Source of the DNA: Wenzhouxiangella sp042310355
GTDB taxonomy: Bacteria; Pseudomonadota; Gammaproteobacteria; Xanthomonadales; Wenzhouxiangellaceae
Assembly: GCF_042310355.1 (NCBI RefSeq)
Contig: NZ_JBHJMR010000013.1
Span: forward strand, 18,937 to 82,936
DNA length: 64,000 bases
Reading direction: 5' to 3'
Shown: one piece after another, positions 36,673 to 44,991 of the stretch
Position numbering within the stretch: the first letter of the stretch is position 1
Layout of the letters: each line of letters starts with the position of its first letter
Notes under the pieces: model-generated
The model's database searches: none
Seen by the model: only the letters and a program-made list of their open reading frames with translations
What the model was told of the DNA's origin: nothing
Made by a program: the position numbers and the translations under genes

Positions 36673-37494
36673 ATGACTGCATCGCTCGCGGGCAAGACCC
36701 TGTTCATCTCCGGCGCCTCGCGCGGCATCGGCCTGGCCATCGCGCTCAAGGCGGCCGCCGACGGCGCCAACGTGGCCGTCGCGGCCAAGACCGACCGGCC
36801 CCACCCGAAGCTGCCCGGCACGATTCACACCGCCGCCGAGGAAATCGAGGCCGCCGGCGGAAACGCCCTGCCGTTGAAGCTCGACATCCGCGACGAGGAC
36901 GCCGTGCGTGAAGCCATGGCGAAGACCGCCGAGACCTTCGGCGGCATCGACGTTCTCGTCAATAACGCCTCGGCGATCTACCTCGCGCCCACGCCGGACG
37001 TGCCCATGAAACGCTACGACCTGATGCACGGCGTCAACACCCGCGGCACTTTCGTTTGCTCGCAGGCCGCGCTGCCGTACCTAAAGCAGTCCGACAACCC
37101 GCATATCCTGAACCTGTCGCCGCCGCTGAACATGGAACCCAAATGGTTCGCCCCGCACGTGGCCTACACCATGGCCAAGTACGGCATGAGCATGTGCGTG
37201 CTGGGCATGGCCGAGGAGTTCCGCGCCGACGCCATCGGGGTCAACGCGCTGTGGCCGAAAACGGTCATCGCCACCGCCGCCCTGGCCATGCTGGGCGACG
37301 CGGTCAAGCCCGAGAATTGCCGCAAGCCCGAAATCCTGGCCGACACCGCCCACTGGATCCTCACCCAACCCGCGGGCGAGGTGACGGGCAACTTCTTCAT
37401 CGACGAGGACGTGCTCGAAAAGATGGGCGTGAGCGACCTGGATCAGTACGCCGTCGAGCCGGGCAAGGACCTGCTGCCGGATCTCTTCCTTTGA
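36673..37494 (+). CDS. SDR family oxidoreductase (HSDL2-like)
   Basis: 273 residues. Rossmann motif SGASRGIGLAIALKAA, NNAS, and Tyr/Lys in VAYTMAKYGMSM. The insertion AAKTDRPHPKLPGTIHTAAEEIEAAGG and the C-terminal AGEVTGNFFIDEDVLEKMGV match the subfamily of the human HSDL2 N-terminal domain, found in many bacteria, whose substrate is uncertain (possibly acyl chains). The SCP2 domain of HSDL2 is absent. Upstream, TTAGGATATGC (36631-36641) could be a -10 region. It is followed by the family C repeat at 37.55 kb and the convergent gltA gene. Confidence 0.88.
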   Translation: MTASLAGKTLFISGASRGIGLAIALKAAADGANVAVAAKTDRPHPKLPGTIHTAAEEIEAAGGNALPLKLDIRDEDAVREAMAKTAETFGGIDVLVNNASAIYLAPTPDVPMKRYDLMHGVNTRGTFVCSQAALPYLKQSDNPHILNLSPPLNMEPKWFAPHVAYTMAKYGMSMCVLGMAEEFRADAIGVNALWPKTVIATAALAMLGDAVKPENCRKPEILADTAHWILTQPAGEVTGNFFIDEDVLEKMGVSDLDQYAVEPGKDLLPDLFL

Positions 37495-37548
37495 TGCGTT
37501 GTCGCGTCCCCTGGATTGGGGGCACTAGTTGTGGCGTACTGATTGGCT

Positions 37549-37716
37549 TCTCGCAAAGGCGCCAAGGCGCCAAGGCGCAATGTACGCAATGGAAGACGAG
37601 AATTTAAAGAGATTGGATAGTACTGCGTGATCGGGCCGATGATAACTGTTTCAGACCTGAGTCCATTCTCTTTTCCTTTCCTTTGCGCCCTTAGCGCCAT
37701 TGCGCCTTTGCGAGAA
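37549..37716. repeat. Family C hairpin element, copy 2 (AAGGCGCC words)
   Basis: The left arm 37549-37583 contains tandem AAGGCGCC words ending in AAGGCGCAATG; the right arm 37681-37716 is its imperfect inverted copy (TTGCGCC, TTAGCGCC). The ends TTCTCGCAAAGG and CCTTTGCGAGAA are exact. The centre is AT-rich. It lies between the convergent SDR and gltA genes and has the same arrangement as the element at 10.0 kb. Confidence 0.85.
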
Positions 37717-37723
37717 AATCGTT

Positions 37724-39016
37724 TTAATTACGGCGATCTATCGCCACATAGTCGCGTTCGCCGGCGCCGGTGTAGACCTGGCGCGGGCGCCCGATGCGAT
37801 GCGGGGTGGCGGACTGTTCGAGCCACTGGCTGACCCAGCCGACGGTGCGGCCGATGGCGAACATGGCGGTGAACATGCTGGTCGGGATGCCCAGGGCCTT
37901 GTAGATGATGCCCGAGTAGAAATCGACGTTCGGGTAGAGCTTGCGTTCGACGAAGTAGTCGTCTTCCAGGGCGATCCTCTCGAGCTCCATCGCCAGGTCG
38001 AGCAATTCATCCTTCTGGCCGAGATCCTCGAGCACCTCGTGGCAGGCCTTGCGGATGATGGTCGCGCGCGGATCGAAGTTTTTGTAGACGCGGTGACCAA
38101 AGCCCATCAGGCGGAACGGGTCGTTCTTGTCCTTGGCCTTGTCGACGTACTTGCCGACCTGGTCGACGCTGCCGATCTCATTGAGCATGTTGAGCACGGC
38201 TTCGTTGGCGCCGCCGTGGGCCGGGCCCCAGAGTGCGGCGATACCGGCGGCGGTGCAGGCATACGGATTGGCCCCGGTCGAGCCCACCAGGCGCACGGTC
38301 GAGGTCGAGGCGTTCTGTTCGTGGTCGGCGTGCAGGATGAACAGCAGGTCCAGCGCCCGGGCGGCGACCGGGTTGACCTCGTAGTCCTCGGCCGGCACCG
38401 AGAACATCATGTGCAAGAAGCGCTCGGAGTAATTCAGCGAGTTGCGCGGGTAGGCGCTCGGCCAGCCCATGTAGTGGCGGTAGGCGGCGGCGGCAATCGT
38501 CGGCATCTTGGCGATCAGGCGCTTGGCCGCCAGGTCGCGCTGCTCGGGATCACTGACGTCGAGCTTGTCGTGGTAGAAGGCCGCCATCGAGCCGACCACG
38601 CCGGACAGGATGGCCATCGGGTGCGCATTGTAATGGAAGCCCGAGATGAAATTGTTCAGCTTCTCGTGGACCATCGTGTGATAGGTGATGTCGCGGTCGA
38701 AGGCGGCAAAATCGTCGCTCGACGGCAGTTCGCCGTAGAGCAGCAGGTAGGCCACTTCGAGGAAGCTGGAATGCTCCGCCAGCTGATCGATCGGATAGCC
38801 GCGATAGCGCAGGATGCCGGCGTTGCCGTCGATGTAGGTGATGTCGCTCTTGCAGCTGGCCGTCGAACCGTAGCCCGGATCGTAGGTGAAATACCCCAGT
38901 TCGGAATGCAGCCTGCTGATGTCGAGGGTTGGGTCCCCCTCGGTACCGGCGACAACCGGCAGGTCGAGGGTCTTTCCGGATTCGTGATCAGTCAGGGTGA
39001 GTTTGCGTTCGGACAC
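37724..39016 (-). CDS. gltA: Citrate synthase (type II)
   Basis: 430 residues from GTG 39016, which has AAGGAG 10 bases upstream; the longer frame to 39112 lacks such a site. It condenses oxaloacetate and acetyl-CoA. Catalytic and binding residues lie in LNYSERFLHMMF, LHADHEQNASTSTVRLVGS, MGFGHRVYKNFDPRATI and LYPNVDFYSG. Length and wording match the hexameric, NADH-sensitive type of gram-negative bacteria. No other TCA-cycle genes are adjacent. Confidence 0.98.
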   Translation of the reverse strand: MSERKLTLTDHESGKTLDLPVVAGTEGDPTLDISRLHSELGYFTYDPGYGSTASCKSDITYIDGNAGILRYRGYPIDQLAEHSSFLEVAYLLLYGELPSSDDFAAFDRDITYHTMVHEKLNNFISGFHYNAHPMAILSGVVGSMAAFYHDKLDVSDPEQRDLAAKRLIAKMPTIAAAAYRHYMGWPSAYPRNSLNYSERFLHMMFSVPAEDYEVNPVAARALDLLFILHADHEQNASTSTVRLVGSTGANPYACTAAGIAALWGPAHGGANEAVLNMLNEIGSVDQVGKYVDKAKDKNDPFRLMGFGHRVYKNFDPRATIIRKACHEVLEDLGQKDELLDLAMELERIALEDDYFVERKLYPNVDFYSGIIYKALGIPTSMFTAMFAIGRTVGWVSQWLEQSATPHRIGRPRQVYTGAGERDYVAIDRRN

Positions 39017-39155
39017 CGGGGCTCTCCTTGGGAAAACGTTGACGGGAAACGTTGACGGCGGGCGCGGCCACAGTACCGCGCCGTACGGAACTCCGTAGTA
39101 TCGCATATTCATGTGAGCCGATCAGCGCCCGAGGCTTTCGTGCTCGACCGCCGGT

Positions 39156-39944
39156 ATGGATAATGACGGGCTGAATTCTCGACCGACGCAGGGGGTCATT
39201 CGCTTGTTCTCACGCCGACGAATCATTTCCTGGCTCTTCTTCGGCAGCCTGATCGTGCTGGCGGTTTCCTGGTTCAACCGCGACGATTTCGACCCGGACA
39301 TGTGGGTCCACCCGGCCGTGGCCGACGAGCCGCGGCAGAGCCCGGTCGAGGAGCCCGAGTTCACCACCCGGGCGAACGACGTCGAGTACGTTGTGCGCCC
39401 CCGGTACCGCTATGAGCTGACCGGGCTGGTGGTGTCCTTCAAGCGCTTCTCGCAGGACTATGGCCTGCACAAGCGCTGGAACGATTTCATCAACATCGCC
39501 GACGTCTGCGTGGTCTGGGGCTCGAACGCCACGGACCTGGACCTCAACGCCTTCGACTTCTGGAACGGCGAGTTCACCTGCACCTACCGCACCAGAGACG
39601 AATCGGCCTGGCACAGTTTCGACAAGACCAAGCTGTCGAACAACCACCTCATCACCGACGACCCGCGGGTGCGCGACCGCATCGACGAGCTCGAGGTCGG
39701 CGATCAGATACGCCTGAGCGGCTGGCTGGCCGAGTATGGCGAACCCGGCGGTCCGTTCCGCGAGACCTCCACCACGCGCACTGACACCGGCGATGGCGCC
39801 TGCGAGACGGTCTACGTCGCCGAAATGGACATCCTCGGCTCGATGAGCACGATCTGGCGCAAGCTGTTCTGGCTGGCAGCCGCCGGGCTGCTGGCCAGCA
39901 TCATCCTGTGGTTCCGCACCCCGCATCATCAACTCAGGCGCTGA
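39156..39944 (+). CDS. Membrane-anchored protein of unknown function
   Basis: 262 residues, not recognised. One hydrophobic segment at about 24-40 (WLFFGSLIVLAVSWF) and another at about 236-253 (LFWLAAAGLLASIILWF) enclose a roughly 190-residue soluble region with Cys residues (VCVVWGSN, FTCTYRT, GACETVYVAEMDILGS), probably periplasmic. The domain has an SH3/OB-like flavour (VGDQIRLSGWLAEYG), which is only a guess. It starts 139 bases from the divergent gltA. Similar genes with this two-helix plan occur in many gammaproteobacteria. Confidence 0.72.
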   Translation: MDNDGLNSRPTQGVIRLFSRRRIISWLFFGSLIVLAVSWFNRDDFDPDMWVHPAVADEPRQSPVEEPEFTTRANDVEYVVRPRYRYELTGLVVSFKRFSQDYGLHKRWNDFINIADVCVVWGSNATDLDLNAFDFWNGEFTCTYRTRDESAWHSFDKTKLSNNHLITDDPRVRDRIDELEVGDQIRLSGWLAEYGEPGGPFRETSTTRTDTGDGACETVYVAEMDILGSMSTIWRKLFWLAAAGLLASIILWFRTPHHQLRR

Positions 39945-40030
39945 GGCGGCGGCGTTGACGCGCGCCCGACGGTTCGCTACGGTGCGGAAGCATAAGGGGC
40001 GAGATTCAACCACACAAAGGATGAACCGCC

Positions 40031-41137
40031 ATGAACAGAATCACACTTCAAGCGCTAGCGGCCGCCGCGCTCCTGGCGGCAGGCATTTGCCAGGCCAGAC
40101 CGATCGACGCGGATATGACCGGCAACTGGTACGTCCCCTCCCAGGTCGGTCACGGGCTGCAGATCGAAGTGATCGACCTGAGCACGGCCGTGGTCGCCTG
40201 GTACACCTTCGACTCCGAAGGCAACCCGATCTGGCTGATGGGAACCGGCGAAATCGAGGGCGACACGCTGCGCGCCGAACTCCGCGACTACCGCGGCACA
40301 CGCTTCCCGCCGGACTTCGACACCGACAGCATCGACGGCCGCCACTGGGGCGATGTCATCGTGCGCCGCACGGACTGCGACTCGGCCGCCCTGTCCTACA
40401 CGCCGGCGGACGGCATTTACCAGCCGGCCGAGTATCCGCTCGAGCGGGTAACCCGGATCGACGGCTCGCACTGCAGCGAGACGGTTCAGTGGGCGCAGGA
40501 GCGCCGCTGGAAACCGGCCTCCGAATCACATGCCTTCGAGGCGCTCTTTCTCGACTATCCCGCCGGTGACGAGGCGAACTTTGACTTCGGCTTCGAGTGG
40601 AGCCCGCTGCCCGAACCCTGGCAAGCGCTTGCCGGGCTGCGCGTCAGCGGCAATAACCGCTCGGACGACCTGATGATGGTCGTCATGCGCCCCGTCGACG
40701 GACTGCAGCCAGAAACGCGCTATCGCGTGGGCCTGGAGATGCAGTTCGCGACCAATGAACCGTCGGGTTGCGCCGGCGTGGGCGGTGCACCGGGCGAGTC
40801 GGTGTATATGCGACTCGGCGCAGCCGGCGAAAAACCGGACTACACCGTCGTCGACGGCTACCGGCGCGCCACGCTGGACCTTGGCCAGCAGGCGGCACCG
40901 GGCGAGCGCGCCCTGAGCGCCGGCGACATGGCCAACGGCGCCGACGAAACCTATTGCAGCGGCCCGGACGCCCCCTGGCGGCTCAAGCGCGTTTCCACGG
41001 CCGGCCAGGAGTTCTCGGTCACCAGCGACGAAACCGGCCGCATCTGGGTGTACGGCTTGAGCGACTCGGGCTTCGAGGCCACCACGACCTGGTACCTGAC
41101 GGAGTTCGTGGTACGGCTGGCCGAGGCCGGCTCTTAA
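40031..41137 (+). CDS. Secreted protein of unknown function
   Basis: 368 residues with a clear signal peptide (LQALAAAALLAAGICQA). The mature N-terminus reads GNWYVPSQVGHGLQIEVID and VVAWYTFDSEGNPIWLMGTG, a beta-rich motif of the form GxWY....GHG..IE that recurs in exported proteins of Xanthomonad-like bacteria. The C-terminal 200 residues contain four cysteines and Trp-rich beta segments (RIWVYGLSDSGFEATTTWY). No enzyme signature is visible. It is followed by the large repeat element D. Confidence 0.8.
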   Translation: MNRITLQALAAAALLAAGICQARPIDADMTGNWYVPSQVGHGLQIEVIDLSTAVVAWYTFDSEGNPIWLMGTGEIEGDTLRAELRDYRGTRFPPDFDTDSIDGRHWGDVIVRRTDCDSAALSYTPADGIYQPAEYPLERVTRIDGSHCSETVQWAQERRWKPASESHAFEALFLDYPAGDEANFDFGFEWSPLPEPWQALAGLRVSGNNRSDDLMMVVMRPVDGLQPETRYRVGLEMQFATNEPSGCAGVGGAPGESVYMRLGAAGEKPDYTVVDGYRRATLDLGQQAAPGERALSAGDMANGADETYCSGPDAPWRLKRVSTAGQEFSVTSDETGRIWVYGLSDSGFEATTTWYLTEFVVRLAEAGS

Positions 41138-41266
41138 GTCGGGGCCACGTCCTCGACGGAGGACATTGCGGATATCGTCACTGGCATCTGACGCGTGACC
41201 CCAATCCGATCGGGGTCGCCGGTGTTCCGGGGGCGCGGCACTTCCTTCGGCGCCGGGTGGGTTGGG
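41138..41266. other. Gene-free leader of the repeat region
   Basis: No gene is supported between the secreted-protein stop and element D. One 7-bp-stem hairpin (GACCCCA...TCGGGGTC, 41197-41217) without a T-tract is visible. Confidence 0.5.
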
Positions 41267-41470
41267 CCCACCGGGCGCTGTGGTGGCCTCGACAATTCAA
41301 AGGCGTTTCGCCCGCCTGCTTCGCAGGCTGATGGCGAGTACCTTTTTTCCAAAGCGAAAAAAGGCACCAAAAATCGCTTTTCAACTTCAAAGTCCAACGC
41401 TCGGTTATCTCAGGAGCTTGGTCACTGTGGGGGCTGCCCCCTTCGCGGAGCGGGCTTCGCGAAGACTCGG
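41267..41470 (+). repeat. Element D left inverted arm
   Basis: About 204 bases whose reverse complement recurs at 42210-42410 with few mismatches, for example ATTCAAAGG versus ACGTCAAAGG, and TTATCTC versus TTACCTC. Confidence 0.92.
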
Positions 41471-41574
41471 TCGGAGGATCTGGTGGCGCTAGCGGGACTG
41501 GGACGAAGCCCGCACGAGAACGGCCCGGCTTCGAAGGTGGCGCGCGCTGCGCGCGCGGGGCTTGGTCCAGGCGC

Positions 41575-41646
41575 GTAGGATGCGTGGAGGCCCGTAGGGC
41601 CGTAACGCATCGGCTGATGCGTTGCGCTTCGCTCCACGCATCCTAC
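41575..41646. repeat. 72-bp cloverleaf palindrome, copy 1
   Basis: Outer stem GTAGGATGCGTGGAG pairs exactly with CTCCACGCATCCTAC. Inside are three small stem-loops: GCCCGTAGGGC, ACGCATCGGCTGATGCGT and GCGCTTCGC. Confidence 0.93.
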
Positions 41647-41759
41647 GATTCTCGGTCGGAGTATCAGGTGGCGCTAGCAGAAATGGGACGAAGCCCGCAC
41701 GAGGACGGCTCGGCTTCGAAGGTGGCGCGCTGCGCGCGCCGGGGGCTTAATCCAGGAGC

Positions 41760-41831
41760 GTAGGATGCGTGGAGGCCCGTAGGGCCGTAACGCATCGGCC
41801 GATGCGTTGCGCTTCGCTCCACGCATCCTAC
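41760..41831. repeat. 72-bp cloverleaf palindrome, copy 2
   Basis: Identical to copy 1 except that the central loop reads GGCC instead of GGCT, so the stems are unchanged. Confidence 0.93.
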
Positions 41832-42015
41832 GATTCTCCCCAACCGCGCAGATGGCGCGCGCAGAGCGCGCGGGGGTCAATCCGGAGCGCAAGCCCGGGA
41901 TCCCTCCCATGGCCACTTTCGGAAACGATCCCGGGCACCACGCGACCAGCCGGGCCCTCGCGAAGCCCGCTCACCGAAGGGGCCAGCCCCCACAGTCGCC
42001 AAGCTCCTGGCGAAC

Positions 42016-42087
42016 GTAGGATGCGTGGAGGCCCGTAGGGCCGTAACGCATCGGCTGATGCGTTGCGCTTCGCTCCACGCATCCTAC
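42016..42087. repeat. 72-bp cloverleaf palindrome, copy 3
   Basis: Identical in sequence to copy 1. It is flanked on both sides by the 179-base direct repeats of element D. Confidence 0.93.
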
Positions 42088-42209
42088 GATTCTCCCCAAC
42101 CGCGCAGATGGCGCGCGCAAAGCGCGCGGGGGTCAATCCGGAGCGCAAGCCCGGGATTCCTCCCATGGCCCCTTTCGGAAACGATCCAGGGCACCACGCG
42201 ACCAGCCGG

Positions 42210-42410
42210 GTCCTCGCGAAGCCCGCTCACCGAAGGGGCCAGCCCCCACAGTCGTCAAGCTCCTGAGGTAACCGAGCGTTGGACTTTGAAGTTGAAAAGC
42301 GATTTTTGGTGCCTTTTTTCGCTTTGGAAAAAAGGTACTCGCCATCAGCCTGCGAAGCAGGCGGGCGAAACGCCTTTGACGTGTCGAGGCCACCTCCACG
42401 CCCGGTGGCA
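42210..42410 (-). repeat. Element D right inverted arm
   Basis: Inverted copy of 41267-41470. Beyond it, 42411-42478 is C/A-rich low-complexity DNA (ACACCCAAAGCCCCCACC) up to the recG stop. Confidence 0.92.
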
Positions 42411-42480
42411 CCAACCTCACCCGAGCCCCAACACCCAAAGCCCCCACCAAAAAACCAAAACACCAAAGAACCATCCGGCG

Positions 42481-44541
42481 CTACACGTCAACGAACTGCT
42501 CGGCATCCCCGAGCCAACGCTCGATAATCGTATCCGCGCCAGCCTTGTCGAGCGATCCGGCCAGCGACTTGACCGGCTCGAGCAGGTCGGCGTCCCTGGC
42601 CAGGTCGGCCACGCGAAAGCGCAGCATGCCGGTCTGACGGGTGCCCAGCACCTCGCCGGGGCCGCGCAGTTCCAGGTCCTTTTCGGCGATCACGAATCCG
42701 TCGGTGGTCTCGCGCATGGTTTCCAGGCGCTTCTGCGCCGTGTCGCCCAGCGGCGGTTTGTAGATCAGCACGCAGGCGGCCTGTTCGCTGCCGCGGCCTA
42801 CCCGGCCGCGCAGCTGGTGGAGCTGCGAAAGCCCGAGACGCTCGGCGTTTTCGATCATCATCAGGCTGGCGTTGGGCACGTCCACGCCGACTTCGATCAC
42901 CGTGGTGGCGACCAGCAGGGCGGTCTTGCCGGAGGAAAAGGCGTCCATGACGGCCTGCTTGTCGGCCGGTTTCATGCGTCCGTGGATCAGGCCGACGCTG
43001 AATTCCGGCAGGGCCGCCGACAGCTCCTCGGCGGTGGATTCGGCCGCCTGGGCCTCCAGGACTTCGGACTCCTCGATCAGCGGGCAGACCCAGTAGGCCT
43101 GCCTGCCCTCCCCGAGCGCGCGGCGCAGGCGCTCGACGATTTCCTCGCGCCGGCCCTGGCTGAGCACGACCGTGGTCACCGGCTTGCGCCCGGGCGGCAG
43201 CTCGTCGATCACCGAGATATCGAGGCCGGCATAGGCGGTCATGGCCAGGGTGCGCGGAATGGGTGTGGCGGTCATCACCAACTGGTGCGGCGAGCGCGCG
43301 CCCTCGCTGCCCTTGGCCGCCAGGGCGAGGCGTTGGTGCACGCCGAAACGGTGTTGCTCGTCAACCACGATCAGGGCCAGGTCGCGGAACTCGACGCCTT
43401 CCTGGAACAGGGCGTGCGTGCCGATGGCAATGCTGGCGTCGCCGGCCAGGCGCGCCAGCGCCTCGCGCCGGGCCTTGCCCTTGACCTTGCCGGCCAGCCA
43501 GACGGGTTCGATGCCCAGCGGTTCGAGCCACTGCGAGAGGGTGCGGTAGTGCTGTTCGGCCAGGATCTCGGTGGGCGCGACGATGGCCGCCTGCCGACCG
43601 CTGGCGGCCGCGGCCAGCAGCGCAAAGGCAGCGACCAGGGTCTTGCCCGAGCCCACATCGCCCTGCAGCAGCCGACGCATCGGGCGCTTACCGCCCACAT
43701 CATCCATGATCTCGCCGGTGACACGACGCTGCGCGCCCGTGGGCTCGAAGCCGACCACCTCGAGCAGCCGCTTTTGCATGGCCTGGTCAGGCTGGAGCGG
43801 ATGCGCGCGCTGTCGGTCGCGCGCCTGGTTGAGGCGCGTCAGCGCCAGGTGGTGGCCCAGCAGTTCCTCGGTGGCCAGGCGCTGCACCGCCGGGTGGTGG
43901 CCGTCGACGAGCGCGTCGAGATTCTCTTCCGGTCCGGGCCGGTGAATGATGCGCAGCGTCTCTTTCAGGGGCGGCGACTCGGTCGGGGCGAGCGGATCCT
44001 CGAGACGGATCGATCCATTCAGGAGCCGGTCCACGGCGGCATCGATGATTTTCGCCAGGGTCGCCTGCGCCAGGCCCTGCGTGACCGGGTAGATGGCGGT
44101 CAGGTGCTTCGGCAGGGGCGGCGGCTCGCCCTTGCCCAGCACCTGGGCCTGCGGATGGGCCATTTCGAAGCCCTGCGGTCCGAAGCGCACGTCGCCGAAA
44201 CAGCGCACCCGGTTGCCTTCCCGGTACATGCGCAACTGCGAAGGGAAGAAACGAAAGAAGCGCAGCGTGAGCTGGCCTGAATCGTCGGCCAGGGTGACCA
44301 GCAGCATGCGTCGCCGGCGCTGCACCACCTCCTGCTGGACCACGCGCCCCTCGACCTGCACGCGGGTATCGGGCCGTACACGGCCCATGGGCACGATGCG
44401 CGTGCGGTCCTCGTAGCGCAGCGGCCGATGGAAGAGCAGATCGAGCTCGCGCGTGATACCCAGCGCCTTCAGGCGCGAGGCCACCTGCGGCCCGACGTCG
44501 TCGAGCCCGGAGACCTCACGCAAGCCCTTGTCCGTCGTCAC
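42481..44541 (-). CDS. recG: ATP-dependent DNA helicase RecG
   Basis: 686 residues (E. coli 693). It remodels stalled forks and branched recombination intermediates. The N-terminal wedge/OB domain includes RPLRYEDRTRI and GQLTLRFFRFFPSQLRMYREG. The helicase motor has motif I LLQGDVGSGKTLVA, motif II VVDEQHRFGV, motif III MTATPIPRTLAM, and motif VI HQLRGRVGRGSEQAACVL. The C-terminal end DLELRGPGEVLGTRQTG is the RecG TRG region. It is the last gene of the spoT-side minus-strand block and abuts repeat element D. Confidence 0.98.
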   Translation of the reverse strand: MTTDKGLREVSGLDDVGPQVASRLKALGITRELDLLFHRPLRYEDRTRIVPMGRVRPDTRVQVEGRVVQQEVVQRRRRMLLVTLADDSGQLTLRFFRFFPSQLRMYREGNRVRCFGDVRFGPQGFEMAHPQAQVLGKGEPPPLPKHLTAIYPVTQGLAQATLAKIIDAAVDRLLNGSIRLEDPLAPTESPPLKETLRIIHRPGPEENLDALVDGHHPAVQRLATEELLGHHLALTRLNQARDRQRAHPLQPDQAMQKRLLEVVGFEPTGAQRRVTGEIMDDVGGKRPMRRLLQGDVGSGKTLVAAFALLAAAASGRQAAIVAPTEILAEQHYRTLSQWLEPLGIEPVWLAGKVKGKARREALARLAGDASIAIGTHALFQEGVEFRDLALIVVDEQHRFGVHQRLALAAKGSEGARSPHQLVMTATPIPRTLAMTAYAGLDISVIDELPPGRKPVTTVVLSQGRREEIVERLRRALGEGRQAYWVCPLIEESEVLEAQAAESTAEELSAALPEFSVGLIHGRMKPADKQAVMDAFSSGKTALLVATTVIEVGVDVPNASLMMIENAERLGLSQLHQLRGRVGRGSEQAACVLIYKPPLGDTAQKRLETMRETTDGFVIAEKDLELRGPGEVLGTRQTGMLRFRVADLARDADLLEPVKSLAGSLDKAGADTIIERWLGDAEQFVDV

Positions 44542-44567
44542 GCCCTCGTTCCCTCGCAGGACGGTCT

Positions 44568-44957
44568 TCAGCCGTCCCCGAGCACCATAACGGCGTCCAT
44601 CTCCACCGGCACGCCCTTCGGCAGCGCGGCCACCTGCACCGCGGCCCGGGCCGGGTACGGCTCGGAAAAACGCTCGGCCATCAGCTCGTTGACGGTGGCG
44701 AAATACGACAGGTCGGTGAGAAACACGTTGAGCTTGACGATGTCGTCCATCGTGCCGCCAGCGGCCTCGACCACGGCGGCGAGGTTGTCGAACACGCGAT
44801 TGGTCAGCGCCGTGAAATCACCCTCGATCACCTCCCCGCTCTGCGGATCCAGCGGAATCTGGCCGGAGAGATAGACGGTGTTGCCTGCGCGGACAGCCTG
44901 GGAGTAGGGGCCGATGGCGGAGGGTGCGTTTTCACTGTGGATCGGTGTCTTGCTCAT
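44568..44957 (-). CDS. ridA: RidA-family enamine/imine deaminase
   Basis: 129 residues, beginning MSKTPIHSENAPSAIGPYSQAVRAG. RidA hydrolyses reactive enamines released by PLP enzymes. Key features are GPYSQ, YLSGQIPLDP, the arginine in PARAAVQVAALP and the glutamate in PVEMDAVMV. It lies between recG and spoT as in many gammaproteobacteria, but here a repeat-bounded cassette with a four-helix-bundle gene separates it from spoT. Confidence 0.96.
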   Translation of the reverse strand: MSKTPIHSENAPSAIGPYSQAVRAGNTVYLSGQIPLDPQSGEVIEGDFTALTNRVFDNLAAVVEAAGGTMDDIVKLNVFLTDLSYFATVNELMAERFSEPYPARAAVQVAALPKGVPVEMDAVMVLGDG

Positions 44958-44991
44958 GTTGAAATCTTCTCCTTGGTGCTGGCACGCGAAT

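Larger units (their letters stand above)
41267..42410. repeat. Element D: 1.1-kb nested repeat with about 200-bp inverted ends
   Basis: 41267-41470 and 42210-42410 are near-identical inverted copies (long exact stretches around TTTTTTCCAAAGCGAAAAAA and CTTCAAAGTCCAACGCTCGG). Between them lie direct repeats 41464-41574 / 41649-41759 and 41832-42010 / 42088-42266, each divided by one of three copies of a 72-bp palindromic unit. No reading frame here is credible: the frames that exist occur in mirrored form on both arms. The element occupies the gap between the convergent secreted-protein and recG genes. Confidence 0.92.

Noticed and set aside
41575..41646. tRNA or tRNA-like gene
   Set aside because: The cloverleaf lacks the conserved D- and T-arm bases, an anticodon arm of 5 bp and a CCA-compatible acceptor.
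41575..42087. CRISPR array
   Set aside because: Only three 72-bp palindromic units with 113-184-base repeated spacers, and no cas genes.
41134..42527. Small frames within element D
   Set aside because: The same frames recur on both inverted arms; no ribosome site, no family.
42025..44280. 751-residue frame reading from element D into recG antisense
   Set aside because: It begins in repeats and then follows the reverse strand of recG; not a gene.
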